The translations under genes and the position numbers were made by a program. This document shows positions 41,686 through 49,381 of a DNA stretch of 64,000 nt, in pieces (the stretch's first letter is position 1; each line of letters begins with the position of its first letter). The DNA comes from Streptomyces sp. Ag109_O5-1 (lineage in GTDB: Bacteria > Actinomycetota > Actinomycetes > Streptomycetales > Streptomycetaceae). The stretch lies in contig NZ_RKQF01000001.1 of assembly GCF_003814875.1 (NCBI RefSeq), positions 4,960,001-5,024,000 on the forward strand, in the 5' to 3' direction. The notes below the pieces were generated by a model. The model did no database searches, had not been told where the DNA came from, and saw only the letters and a program-made list of their open reading frames with translations.

Positions 41686-41713
41686 GTCTATCTCCTGTTT
41701 GTCTGCCGGTTCC

Positions 41714-41785
41714 CGGCAGGGGCCTCAGTGACGAGAGCCCCTGCCGAGCCTGGCGGAACTGTCCTGCGAGGGATGCCCCGCAGGA
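41714..41785 (-). terminator. Tandem hairpins at the S10-spc boundary
   Basis: Immediately 3' of rpsQ is TCCTGCG/CGCAGGA (41762-41785), then a perfect 10-bp stem CGGCAGGGGC/GCCCCTGCCG (41714-41746). No T run follows, so it may attenuate or process the transcript rather than end it. Confidence 0.45.
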
Positions 41786-41788
41786 GAC

Positions 41789-42076
41789 TTACTTGGCCTT
41801 CTCGAGGATCTCGACGACGCGCCAGCGCTTGGTCGCCGACAGCGGACGGGTCTCCATCAGGAGAACCCGGTCGCCGACGCCGGCAGCGTTCTGCTCGTCG
41901 TGCGCCTTGAGCTTGTTCGTACGGCGGATGACCTTGCCGTACAGCGCGTGCTTGACGCGGTCCTCGACGGCGACGACGACGGTCTTGTCCATCTTGTCGC
42001 TGACGACGAGACCCTCACGGGTCTTGCGGAAGCTGTCGCGCGCCGCAGTGTTCTCAGTCACGTTGCTCTCGCTCAT
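41789..42076 (-). CDS. rpsQ: 30S ribosomal protein S17
   Basis: The 95-residue OB-fold protein contains GLVVSDKMDKTVVVAVEDRV and ends RWRVVEILEKAK. Its start overlaps the rpmC stop by one base. Confidence 0.98.
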   Translation of the reverse strand: MSESNVTENTAARDSFRKTREGLVVSDKMDKTVVVAVEDRVKHALYGKVIRRTNKLKAHDEQNAAGVGDRVLLMETRPLSATKRWRVVEILEKAK

Positions 42077-42300
42077 CAGGCGCTCTCCACCGTTTCGATG
42101 CCCAGCTCACGCTCGCGCATCAGGGTGTAGATCCGCGCGATGTCCTTGCGGACCGCCTTCAGACGGCCATGGTTCTCAAGCTGTCCGGTCGCCGCCTGGA
42201 AGCGGAGGTTGAACAGCTCTTCCTTGGCCTCGCGGAGCTTGCCCAGAAGCTCCTCGTTGCCCAGCTCGCGCAGCTCGGACGCCTTGGTACCGGCCGACAT
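42076..42300 (-). CDS. rpmC: 50S ribosomal protein L29
   Basis: The 74-residue helical protein contains EELFNLRFQAATGQLENHGR and RKDIARIYTLMRERELG. The ATG at 42300 overlaps the rplP stop (TGATG); an upstream in-frame GTG is unlikely to be used. Confidence 0.97.
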   Translation of the reverse strand: MSAGTKASELRELGNEELLGKLREAKEELFNLRFQAATGQLENHGRLKAVRKDIARIYTLMRERELGIETVESA

Positions 42301-42719
42301 CACGCTTCACCTGCCTCGCGCTTGACGATCCGGCACTTCATCGGCAGCTTGTGGGCTGCGCGAGTCAGGGCCTCACGGGCGATCTTCTCGTTGGGGTACG
42401 ACAGCTCGAACATCACGCGTCCGGGCTTGACGTTGGCGATCCACCACTCCGGGGAACCCTTACCGGAACCCATGCGGGTCTCGGCGGGCTTCTTGGTGAG
42501 GGGACGGTCCGGGTAGATGTTGATCCAGACCTTGCCACCACGCTTGATGTGACGCGTCATGGCGATACGAGCGGCCTCGATCTGACGGTTCGTCACGTAC
42601 GCCGGGGTGAGCGCCTGGATGCCGTACTCGCCGAACGCAACCGAGGTGCCACCCTTGGCAGCGCCGCTGCGTCCGGGGTGGTGCTGCTTGCGGTGCTTGA
42701 CCCTACGGGGGATCAGCAT
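42300..42719 (-). CDS. rplP: 50S ribosomal protein L16
   Basis: The 139-residue protein starts MLIPRRVKHRKQHHPGRSG and has GKGSPEWWIANVKPGRVMFE, the L16 signature. It is coupled to rpmC and lies 5 bp after rpsC. Confidence 0.98.
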   Translation of the reverse strand: MLIPRRVKHRKQHHPGRSGAAKGGTSVAFGEYGIQALTPAYVTNRQIEAARIAMTRHIKRGGKVWINIYPDRPLTKKPAETRMGSGKGSPEWWIANVKPGRVMFELSYPNEKIAREALTRAAHKLPMKCRIVKREAGEA

Positions 42720-42724
42720 TTCGG

Positions 42725-43549
42725 TCAGGCCTCCGTTCCGGTGCTCTCAGCCGGAGCGGCGGCGGGGGCCTCGGCCTTGGGGGCCTCGGCGCCGGCAGCC
42801 TGCTGCGGCTTGCGACCACGCCGCTCGCCACCGCGGCCACCACGGGCCGGACGGTCGGCGGCGCCACCGCGGGCCGGGCGGTTACCCGCACGGGCGGCAG
42901 CGTTCTCGGCGCGGACCTCGGCGATGTTCTTGACGTCGCCCTTGTAGATCCAGACCTTCACACCGATACGGCCGAAGGTCGTCTTGGCCTCGAAGAAGCC
43001 GTAGTCCACGTTCGCGCGGAGCGTGTGCAGGGGCACACGGCCCTCGCGGTAGAACTCCGAGCGGGACATCTCGGCGCCGCCGAGGCGGCCACCGCACTGG
43101 ATCTTGATGCCCTTGGCGCCGGCCTTCATCGCCGACTGCATGCTCTTACGCATGGCGCGGCGGAAGGAGACGCGGGAGGAGAGCTGCTCGGCAACGGCCT
43201 GGGCAACCAGCTGAGCGTCGGTCTCGGGGTTCTTGACCTCGAGGATGTTCAGCTGGACCTGCTTGCCCGTGAGCTTCTCGAGGTCGCCGCGGATGCGGTC
43301 GGCCTCGGCGCCACGGCGGCCGATGACGATGCCCGGACGCGCGGTGTGGATGTCCACCCGCACACGGTCACGGGTGCGCTCGATCTCAACCTTCGAGATA
43401 CCGGCGCGCTCCATGCCGGACGTCATCATCCGACGGATGGCGACGTCTTCCTTGACGTAGTCCTTGTACAGCTTGTCGGCGTACCACCGGGACTTGAAGT
43501 CCGTGGTGACACCGAGCCGGAACCCATGCGGGTTAACCTTCTGGCCCAT
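42725..43549 (-). CDS. rpsC: 30S ribosomal protein S3
   Basis: The 274-residue protein starts MGQKVNPHGFRLGVTTDFKS, with the KH domain (TARPGIVIGRRGAEADRIRG) and a conserved C-terminal domain. A tail of about 60 residues rich in Ala, Pro, Gly and Arg is longer than in E. coli and usual for actinobacteria. Its start overlaps the rplV stop. Confidence 0.98.
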   Translation of the reverse strand: MGQKVNPHGFRLGVTTDFKSRWYADKLYKDYVKEDVAIRRMMTSGMERAGISKVEIERTRDRVRVDIHTARPGIVIGRRGAEADRIRGDLEKLTGKQVQLNILEVKNPETDAQLVAQAVAEQLSSRVSFRRAMRKSMQSAMKAGAKGIKIQCGGRLGGAEMSRSEFYREGRVPLHTLRANVDYGFFEAKTTFGRIGVKVWIYKGDVKNIAEVRAENAAARAGNRPARGGAADRPARGGRGGERRGRKPQQAAGAEAPKAEAPAAAPAESTGTEA

Positions 43550-43896
43550 TACCGGGTTCCTTCCTTGCTGCTGACGACCACGGTGATGTGGCTGGTCCGC
43601 TTGCGGATCCGGTAGGCGCGGCCCTGGGCACGCGGACGGAACCGCTTCAGGGTCGGGCCCTCGTCGACGTACGCCTCGGAGATGAAGAGGCTGTCGGCGT
43701 CGGTGTGGTCGTAGTTGTGCGCGGCGTTGGCGATGGCGCTGTCGAGCACCTTGCCGACCGGCACGGAGGCTGCCTGCGGAGCGAATCGCAGAACAGCCTG
43801 AGCCTCCGTGGCATCCATGCCACGGATAAGGTCCACCACGCGGCGGGCCTTCATGGGCGTAACGCGGATGTACCGCGCCTGGGCCCTGGCTTCCAT
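43549..43896 (-). CDS. rplV: 50S ribosomal protein L22
   Basis: The 115-residue protein has KARRVVDLIRGMDATEAQAV and the exit-tunnel loop region (DEGPTLKRFRPRAQGRAYRI) where macrolide contacts occur. It is coupled to rpsC by a one-base overlap. Confidence 0.98.
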   Translation of the reverse strand: MEARAQARYIRVTPMKARRVVDLIRGMDATEAQAVLRFAPQAASVPVGKVLDSAIANAAHNYDHTDADSLFISEAYVDEGPTLKRFRPRAQGRAYRIRKRTSHITVVVSSKEGTR

Positions 43897-43940
43897 GGTT
43901 GTCCCTCTCAGTTACTTACGTGTCTGAATGCGATCCGCTA

Positions 43941-44222
43941 CTAGCGGCGCTTCGACTTCCGGTCGTCCTTGACGTGGCCGCGGAAGGTGCGGGTCGGCGA
44001 GAACTCGCCGAGCTTGTGGCCGACCATCGACTCGGTGACGAACACCGGGATGTGGGTCTTGCCGTTGTGCACCGCGATCGTGTGGCCGAGCATGGCCGGG
44101 ACGATCATCGAGCGACGGGACCAGGTCTTGATGACGTTCTTGGTGCCGGCTTCGTTCTGGACATCCACCTTCTTGATCAGGTGGTCGTCGACGAAGGGCC
44201 CCTTCTTCAAGCTACGCGGCAT
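43941..44222 (-). CDS. rpsS: 30S ribosomal protein S19
   Basis: The 93-residue protein starts MPRSLKKGPFVDDHLIKKV and contains VFVTESMVGHKLGEFSPTRT. It lies 12 bp after rplB. Confidence 0.98.
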   Translation of the reverse strand: MPRSLKKGPFVDDHLIKKVDVQNEAGTKNVIKTWSRRSMIVPAMLGHTIAVHNGKTHIPVFVTESMVGHKLGEFSPTRTFRGHVKDDRKSKRR

Positions 44223-44234
44223 CTCAACCCGTCC

Positions 44235-45071
44235 TTAGCGCTTCTTGTTCGTCTTGCGGCGGCGGACGATGTACTTGTTCGACGCCTTCTTGGGCGAACG
44301 AGTACGGCCTTCCTTCTTGCCCCACGGGGACACAGGGTGACGACCACCGGAGGTCCGGCCCTCACCACCACCGTGCGGGTGGTCGACCGGGTTCATCACG
44401 ACACCACGGACGGTCGGGCGAACGCCCAGCCACCGCTTGCGGCCGGCCTTGCCCCAGTTGATGTTCGACTGCTCGGCGTTGCCGACCTCACCGACGGTGG
44501 CGCGGCAGCGCGCGTCCACCATGCGGATCTCGCCGGACGGCATACGGAGGGTCGCCATGGCGCCCTCACGGGCGAGCAGCTGCACCGAGGCACCCGCGGA
44601 GCGGGCGAACTTGGCGCCGCCACCGGGACGGAGCTCGATCGCGTGGATCGTGGTACCGACCGGGATGTTGCGGAGGGCCAGGTTGTTGCCCGGCTTGATG
44701 TCGGCCCCGGGACCGTTCTCCACGGTGTCGCCCTGCTGCAGGTTGCGCGGGGCGAGGATGTAGCGCTTCTCGCCGTCCGCGTAGTGCAGCAGCGCGATGC
44801 GCGCGGTGCGGTTGGGGTCGTACTCGATGTGCGCGACCTTCGCCGGCACGCCGTCCTTGTCGTGACGACGGAAGTCGATCACTCGGTAGGCGCGCTTGTG
44901 TCCGCCACCCTGGTGGCGAACGGTCACACGACCGGCGTTGTTACGGCCGCCCTTGCTGTGCAGGGGGCGGACCAGCGACTTCTCCGGCGTGGACCGCGTG
45001 ACCTCGACGAAGTCGGCGACGCTGGCGCCACGACGGCCCGGCGTAGTCGGCTTGTACTTGCGGATTCCCAT
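44235..45071 (-). CDS. rplB: 50S ribosomal protein L2
   Basis: The 278-residue protein starts MGIRKYKPTTPGRRGASVAD and has the peptidyl-transferase-proximal segment VMNPVDHPHGGGEGRTSGGR with its invariant His. The Lys/Arg-rich tail ends VRRRKTNKKR. Confidence 0.98.
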   Translation of the reverse strand: MGIRKYKPTTPGRRGASVADFVEVTRSTPEKSLVRPLHSKGGRNNAGRVTVRHQGGGHKRAYRVIDFRRHDKDGVPAKVAHIEYDPNRTARIALLHYADGEKRYILAPRNLQQGDTVENGPGADIKPGNNLALRNIPVGTTIHAIELRPGGGAKFARSAGASVQLLAREGAMATLRMPSGEIRMVDARCRATVGEVGNAEQSNINWGKAGRKRWLGVRPTVRGVVMNPVDHPHGGGEGRTSGGRHPVSPWGKKEGRTRSPKKASNKYIVRRRKTNKKR

Positions 45072-45109
45072 TTCTCAGTCCTCGTCCGATATCGGACGAT
45101 CCGACCCGC

Positions 45110-45529
45110 TTACGCGGTCGGACCGCCGAAGATGTCGATACGGTCGCCCTCGGCGAGGGTCACGATCGCGCGCTTGGAGCCCGCGCGCTGACCGAAACCG
45201 GTCTTGGTGCGCTTGCGCTTGCCCTGGCGGTTGAGGGTGTTGACCCCGGTGACCTTGACCGAGAAGACCGCCTGGACGGCCTGCTTGATCTGGGTCTTGT
45301 TGGCGTTCGGGTCGACGATGAACGTGTACTTGTTCTCGTCGAGGAGCGCGTAGCTCTTCTCCGAGACGACCGGCTTGAGCAGCACGTCACGGGGGTCCGT
45401 GTACGACTTGCTCAGCGGGGTCTCGACGGTGTTCTTGCCCTCGGCCTCGTGACGGCGCGCCTTGGCGACGCGCGCGGCCTTGGCGGCCTTGGCGGCCTTC
45501 GAGGCAATGCTCGGGTGACGGGTAGCCAT
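45110..45529 (-). CDS. rplW: 50S ribosomal protein L23
   Basis: The 139-residue protein has a Lys/Ala-rich extension of about 40 residues before the core (DPRDVLLKPVVSEKSYALLD). L23 forms the docking site for trigger factor and SRP at the exit tunnel. Its ATG overlaps the rplD stop by one base, which fixes the start. Confidence 0.97.
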   Translation of the reverse strand: MATRHPSIASKAAKAAKAARVAKARRHEAEGKNTVETPLSKSYTDPRDVLLKPVVSEKSYALLDENKYTFIVDPNANKTQIKQAVQAVFSVKVTGVNTLNRQGKRKRTKTGFGQRAGSKRAIVTLAEGDRIDIFGGPTA

Positions 45530-46185
45530 CAGACCTCGGTCCCTTCGGTGTCGTTGGCCTTCGGGCCGGCGACGAAGGACTCGAGAGCGGCCTGGGTGAA
45601 GACCACGTCGTCCGAGACGATCACGTCGTACGTGTTCAGCTGGCCCGGCTCCAGGATGTGGACCTGGGGCAGGTTGCGGGCGGACAGCCACGCGGCCTCG
45701 TCGGCGCGGTCGACGACCAGGAGCAGGTTCTTGCGCTCCGAGATCTTGCCGAACAGCGTGCGAGCGGCCTTGGTGCTGGGGGTCTCGCCCTCGATCACGC
45801 CGGTGACGACGTGGATGCGGTTATGGCGCGCCCGGTCGGTGAGGGCGTGACGCAGAGCGGCAGCCTTCATCTTCTTGGGGGTGCGCTGCGAGTAGTCACG
45901 CGGCTGCGGGCCGTGGACGACGCCACCGCCGGCGAACTGCGGCGCGCGGGTCGAGCCCTGACGGGCGCGGCCGGTGCCCTTCTGGCGGTAAGGCTTCTTG
46001 CCACCACCACGGACCTCGCCACGGGTCTTCGTCTTGTGCGTGCCCTGGCGGGCGGCCGCGTTCTGCGCGACGACGACCTGGTGGATCAGCGGGATGCTGA
46101 CCTTCTCCACGCCGAAGATCTCCGCGGGGAGCTCGACGCTACCGGTCTTCTCGCCGGCAGGCGAAAGGATGTCAACAGTGCTCAT
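45529..46185 (-). CDS. rplD: 50S ribosomal protein L4
   Basis: The 218-residue protein has the exit-tunnel loop (RGGGKKPYRQKGTGRARQGS). In E. coli L4 also represses the S10 operon through its leader; whether that happens here is unknown. It is coupled to rplW. Confidence 0.98.
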   Translation of the reverse strand: MSTVDILSPAGEKTGSVELPAEIFGVEKVSIPLIHQVVVAQNAAARQGTHKTKTRGEVRGGGKKPYRQKGTGRARQGSTRAPQFAGGGVVHGPQPRDYSQRTPKKMKAAALRHALTDRARHNRIHVVTGVIEGETPSTKAARTLFGKISERKNLLLVVDRADEAAWLSARNLPQVHILEPGQLNTYDVIVSDDVVFTQAALESFVAGPKANDTEGTEV

Positions 46186-46193
46186 CGGTTACC

Positions 46194-46838
46194 TCAGGCC
46201 CCCTTGGCCGCGGTGCGGACCAGGACGAGGCCGCCGTTCGGACCGGGAACCGCGCCCTTGATGAGCAGCAGACCCTTCTCCGCGTCAACGGCGTGGACGG
46301 TCAGGTTCTGGGTGGTGACACGCTCGTTGCCCATGCGACCCGCCATGCGGAGGCCCTTGAACACGCGGCCCGGGGTGGCGCAGCCACCGATGGAACCGGG
46401 CGAGCGGTGCTTGCGCTGGGTGCCGTGACCGGCGCCGAGGCCCTTGAAGTTGTGACGCTTCATGACACCGGCGAAGCCCTTGCCCTTGCTCTTGCCGGTG
46501 ACGTCGACCTTCACGCCGGCCTCGAAGACCTCGGCGGTGACTTCCTGACCGAGGGTGTACTCGGAGGCGTCAGCCGTACGGATCTCGACGAGGTGGCGAC
46601 GGGGGGTGACGTCGGCCTTCGCGAAGTGGCCCTTGAGGGGCTTGTTCACCTTGCGCGGGTCGATCTCGCCGAAGGCGATCTGGACCGACTCGTAGCCGTC
46701 GACGTCGTTGGTACGGACCTGGGTGACGACGTTGGGGCCGGCCTTGACGACGGTGACCGGAACAACACGGTTGTTCTCGTCCCACACCTGCGTCATGCCG
46801 AGCTTCTCGCCCAGGATGCCCTTGATCTGCTTAGCCAT
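46194..46838 (-). CDS. rplC: 50S ribosomal protein L3
   Basis: The 214-residue protein starts MAKQIKGILGEKLGMTQVWD and contains FAGVMKRHNFKGLGAGHGTQ, the loop near the peptidyl-transferase centre. It follows rpsJ by 17 bp. Confidence 0.98.
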   Translation of the reverse strand: MAKQIKGILGEKLGMTQVWDENNRVVPVTVVKAGPNVVTQVRTNDVDGYESVQIAFGEIDPRKVNKPLKGHFAKADVTPRRHLVEIRTADASEYTLGQEVTAEVFEAGVKVDVTGKSKGKGFAGVMKRHNFKGLGAGHGTQRKHRSPGSIGGCATPGRVFKGLRMAGRMGNERVTTQNLTVHAVDAEKGLLLIKGAVPGPNGGLVLVRTAAKGA

Positions 46839-46855
46839 TCTCAGCTCACCGACCC

Positions 46856-47164
46856 TCAGAGCTTGATCTCGATGTCGACACCGGCCGGGAGGTCGAGTCG
46901 CATCAGAGAGTCAACGGTCTTGGGGGTGGGGTCGAGAATGTCGATCAGGCGCTTGTGCGTGCGCATCTCGAAGTGCTCGCGCGAGTCCTTGTACTTGTGC
47001 GGCGACTTGATGACGCAGTACACGTTCTTCTCAGTGGGCAGCGGCACCGGGCCCGCGACCGACGCACCAGTGCGGGTCACCGTCTCGACGATCTTCTTCG
47101 CCGAGGAGTCGATGACCTCGTGGTCGTAGGCCTTGAGCCGGATGCGGATCTTCTGTCCCGCCAT
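46856..47164 (-). CDS. rpsJ: 30S ribosomal protein S10
   Basis: The 102-residue protein starts MAGQKIRIRLKAYDHEVIDS and has PLPTEKNVYCVIKSPHKYKD. It is the first gene of the S10-spc block and also the NusE transcription antitermination factor. Its leader (to 47725) carries short hairpins. Confidence 0.98.
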   Translation of the reverse strand: MAGQKIRIRLKAYDHEVIDSSAKKIVETVTRTGASVAGPVPLPTEKNVYCVIKSPHKYKDSREHFEMRTHKRLIDILDPTPKTVDSLMRLDLPAGVDIEIKL

Positions 47165-47725
47165 GGCTACTCAGTAGTCCTGTCTCTGTTTAACGCTCTG
47201 GAACCCGGCGGTTCCGCCTTCTTCTCCGACCCACGCGGTCGGGCGTGTCGCGCTCCCGCTGACACAGATGCCCCTTGTTCGAACATCCCTGCGGGGAATG
47301 CACACGGCCCTTCCGGAACCGCAAGCCAGGGGCGACTGCATCAATCAGCTGACGCGGGCCCACCGGGCGCCTGGCCGGTGCTGCACCACACTTCCCGAAA
47401 GATTCCCGTACGTCCGCCCCAGTGCTGCCGTAGTGGCAGTTAGGACGACGAGTACTGTGGGACTCGCTTCCGGTCCTCCCGGCGGGAGGCGCGCAGCATC
47501 AACACTCGACCGAGCAACCCCGCTAGTCTGCCATACGGGGCGGGGAGCTGGCCAATCGGGCCGGGGAGCATACCCCCGGGGTGACGCAGGTCAAACCCGG
47601 GCCCTCCCCGGCGGCGTTCCCGAGGCCCCCGGCCCCTCCCGGCCGAACCGTAATCCGGTCGCCCGCCACCACCCCACACCCCTACGCTGACCAGGCACGT
47701 CGGCTGTCACGGGGGACTTTCAACC
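47165..47725. other. Divergent region between rpsJ and the RNA repair operon
   Basis: This 561-bp gap has no gene. On the rpsJ side it holds two 6-bp hairpins (GGAACC/GGTTCC at 47200-47215; CCGACC/GGTCGG at 47226-47242) and the palindrome TGTTCGAACA (47276-47285), all likely in the S10 leader. I could not pick the S10 promoter with confidence. On the other side a TACGCT (47683-47688) is a possible -10 box for the repair operon, without a good -35. GGGGGA precedes the first start codon. Confidence 0.5.
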
Positions 47726-49378
47726 ATGCGTACGCACTATCCACGGACCCGGCATCTGCCCTGGTCGCCCGGTGCGACCCCCGATGACCTCCGGGTCACC
47801 GACCTGTCCGGCCTGCGCGGCCGCGAGGTCGTCGTGACCGAGAAGCTCGACGGCGAGAACACCACTCTGTACGCCGACGGCCTGCACGCCCGTTCGCTGG
47901 ACTCGGCCCACCACCCCTCCCGCACCTGGGTCAAGGCACTCCAGGCCCGGATCAGCCATGCCGTCCCGGAGGGGTGGCGGGTGTGCGGGGAGAACATGTT
48001 CGCCCGGCACTCGATCGCGTACGACGACCTGGAGAGCTATTTCTACGGCTTCTCCGTGTGGGACGGGGAGGGCCGCTGCCTGGACTGGGACCGGACGGTG
48101 GTCTTCCTGCGCGGGCTCGGCGTTCCCGTTCCCCGGGTGCTGTGGCGAGGCGTGTTCGACGAGCGGGCGGTGCGCGCTCTGCGGCTGGATCCCGGGCGGC
48201 AGGAGGGATACGTCGTCCGGGTCGCGGACGGGTTCGCCGCGCAGGAGTTCGGGGAGCGCGTGGCCAAGTGGGTACGGCCGGGACACGTCCAGACGGACAC
48301 GCACTGGATGCACACGGCAGTCGTCGAGAACAAGCTCGGGGCCGGGGCGACCCTGTGGGCGGTGCGATCGGGAGCGGCCGTCGACACGCGGGCCCTGGAG
48401 GAGGCCGTGGGACTGCCCGGCGAGGGGGACGCCCGGGCCGTCGGCCGCTTCGATCCGGCGGGGCGGTCCGGGGACGACCTGCTGACCGGCGTCCTGGCCG
48501 CGCTGCTGCACGGAGTGCGGCGAGGACGGCTGGCGGCGCGGCTCGCCACGGTGGCGGGCCTGCCGCTCGCACGCCGGGTCGCCGACCTCGTGGGACTGCA
48601 CCCGGCGCTGCACCGGCCGTATCCGGACGAGGACCGGTGGGCCGGTCTGGTACGCCTGTCGTACGCCGCCGACCTGGGCCTGCTGCATGCGGTCGCCCGT
48701 GCCACCGCGGACACGCGGGAGGCGCGCGAGCAGGTGGAGTGGTCGGCGCTGCACGCCGAGGACGTGCGCAGCCTAGGGCTGCGGGAGGCGTTCGCCGGGC
48801 TGCCGGCCGACGTGGCCGCCCGGTGCCGGGCCGAGGCCCGGGAGGCGTACGCGCTGGGGCGGATCGGCAGTGCCGACGAGGCCGTCGCCGCGACCTGGCG
48901 CCGGCGGTCCGGCGCGTTCCCGAAGCTGATCCAGACGGTCGGCCCGGCCGGCAGCGGCAAGAGCACCTTCGCCCGCGGGCTCCCGGGCGTGGACGCATAC
49001 GTCTCCCTGGACGACCTGCGCGAGGCGCGAGGCGCACGCGCCGACCAGCGGGCCAACGGCGAGGTCCTCCGTGCGGGACTCGACCGGCTGGACCGGGCCC
49101 TGGCCGGCGGCGGGACCGTGGTGTGGGACGCCACGTCCCTCAACAAACAGCAGCGCTCGCTGGTACACGGGATCGCCCACCGCCGTGACGCCCTGATCAC
49201 GCACGCGGTGGTCCTGGTCGACGAGGACGAGCTGGTACGGCGCAACACCCGCCGCGAGCACCCGGTGCCGCCCGACGTGCTCACCGGCCAGCTGCGGCGC
49301 TTCGTCCCGCCGTATCCGGGCGACGCTCATCGCACCTGGTACATCGGGGCGGGCGGGACCGTCGAGGAAGAGGTCTGA
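47726..49378 (+). CDS. RNA ligase - polynucleotide kinase fusion (RNA end-healing and sealing)
   Basis: The 550-residue protein has an N-terminal RNA-ligase nucleotidyltransferase domain (about 1-215). Motif I is TEKLDGENT with Lys40 as the adenylated residue, followed by GENMFARHSI, motif III YFYGFSVWD, motif IV EGYVVR and motif V AKWVR (Lys181). A helical middle part (about 220-400) links it to a C-terminal P-loop kinase (about 400-550) with GPAGSGKST (406-414), the substrate loop VVWDATSLNKQQR and the Arg-rich lid LVRRNTRREHP. The kinase would phosphorylate 5'-OH RNA ends and the ligase would seal them. It is followed after 3 bp by the multidomain gene, an evident operon. Confidence 0.9.
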   Translation: MRTHYPRTRHLPWSPGATPDDLRVTDLSGLRGREVVVTEKLDGENTTLYADGLHARSLDSAHHPSRTWVKALQARISHAVPEGWRVCGENMFARHSIAYDDLESYFYGFSVWDGEGRCLDWDRTVVFLRGLGVPVPRVLWRGVFDERAVRALRLDPGRQEGYVVRVADGFAAQEFGERVAKWVRPGHVQTDTHWMHTAVVENKLGAGATLWAVRSGAAVDTRALEEAVGLPGEGDARAVGRFDPAGRSGDDLLTGVLAALLHGVRRGRLAARLATVAGLPLARRVADLVGLHPALHRPYPDEDRWAGLVRLSYAADLGLLHAVARATADTREAREQVEWSALHAEDVRSLGLREAFAGLPADVAARCRAEAREAYALGRIGSADEAVAATWRRRSGAFPKLIQTVGPAGSGKSTFARGLPGVDAYVSLDDLREARGARADQRANGEVLRAGLDRLDRALAGGGTVVWDATSLNKQQRSLVHGIAHRRDALITHAVVLVDEDELVRRNTRREHPVPPDVLTGQLRRFVPPYPGDAHRTWYIGAGGTVEEEV

Positions 49379-49381
49379 CGC

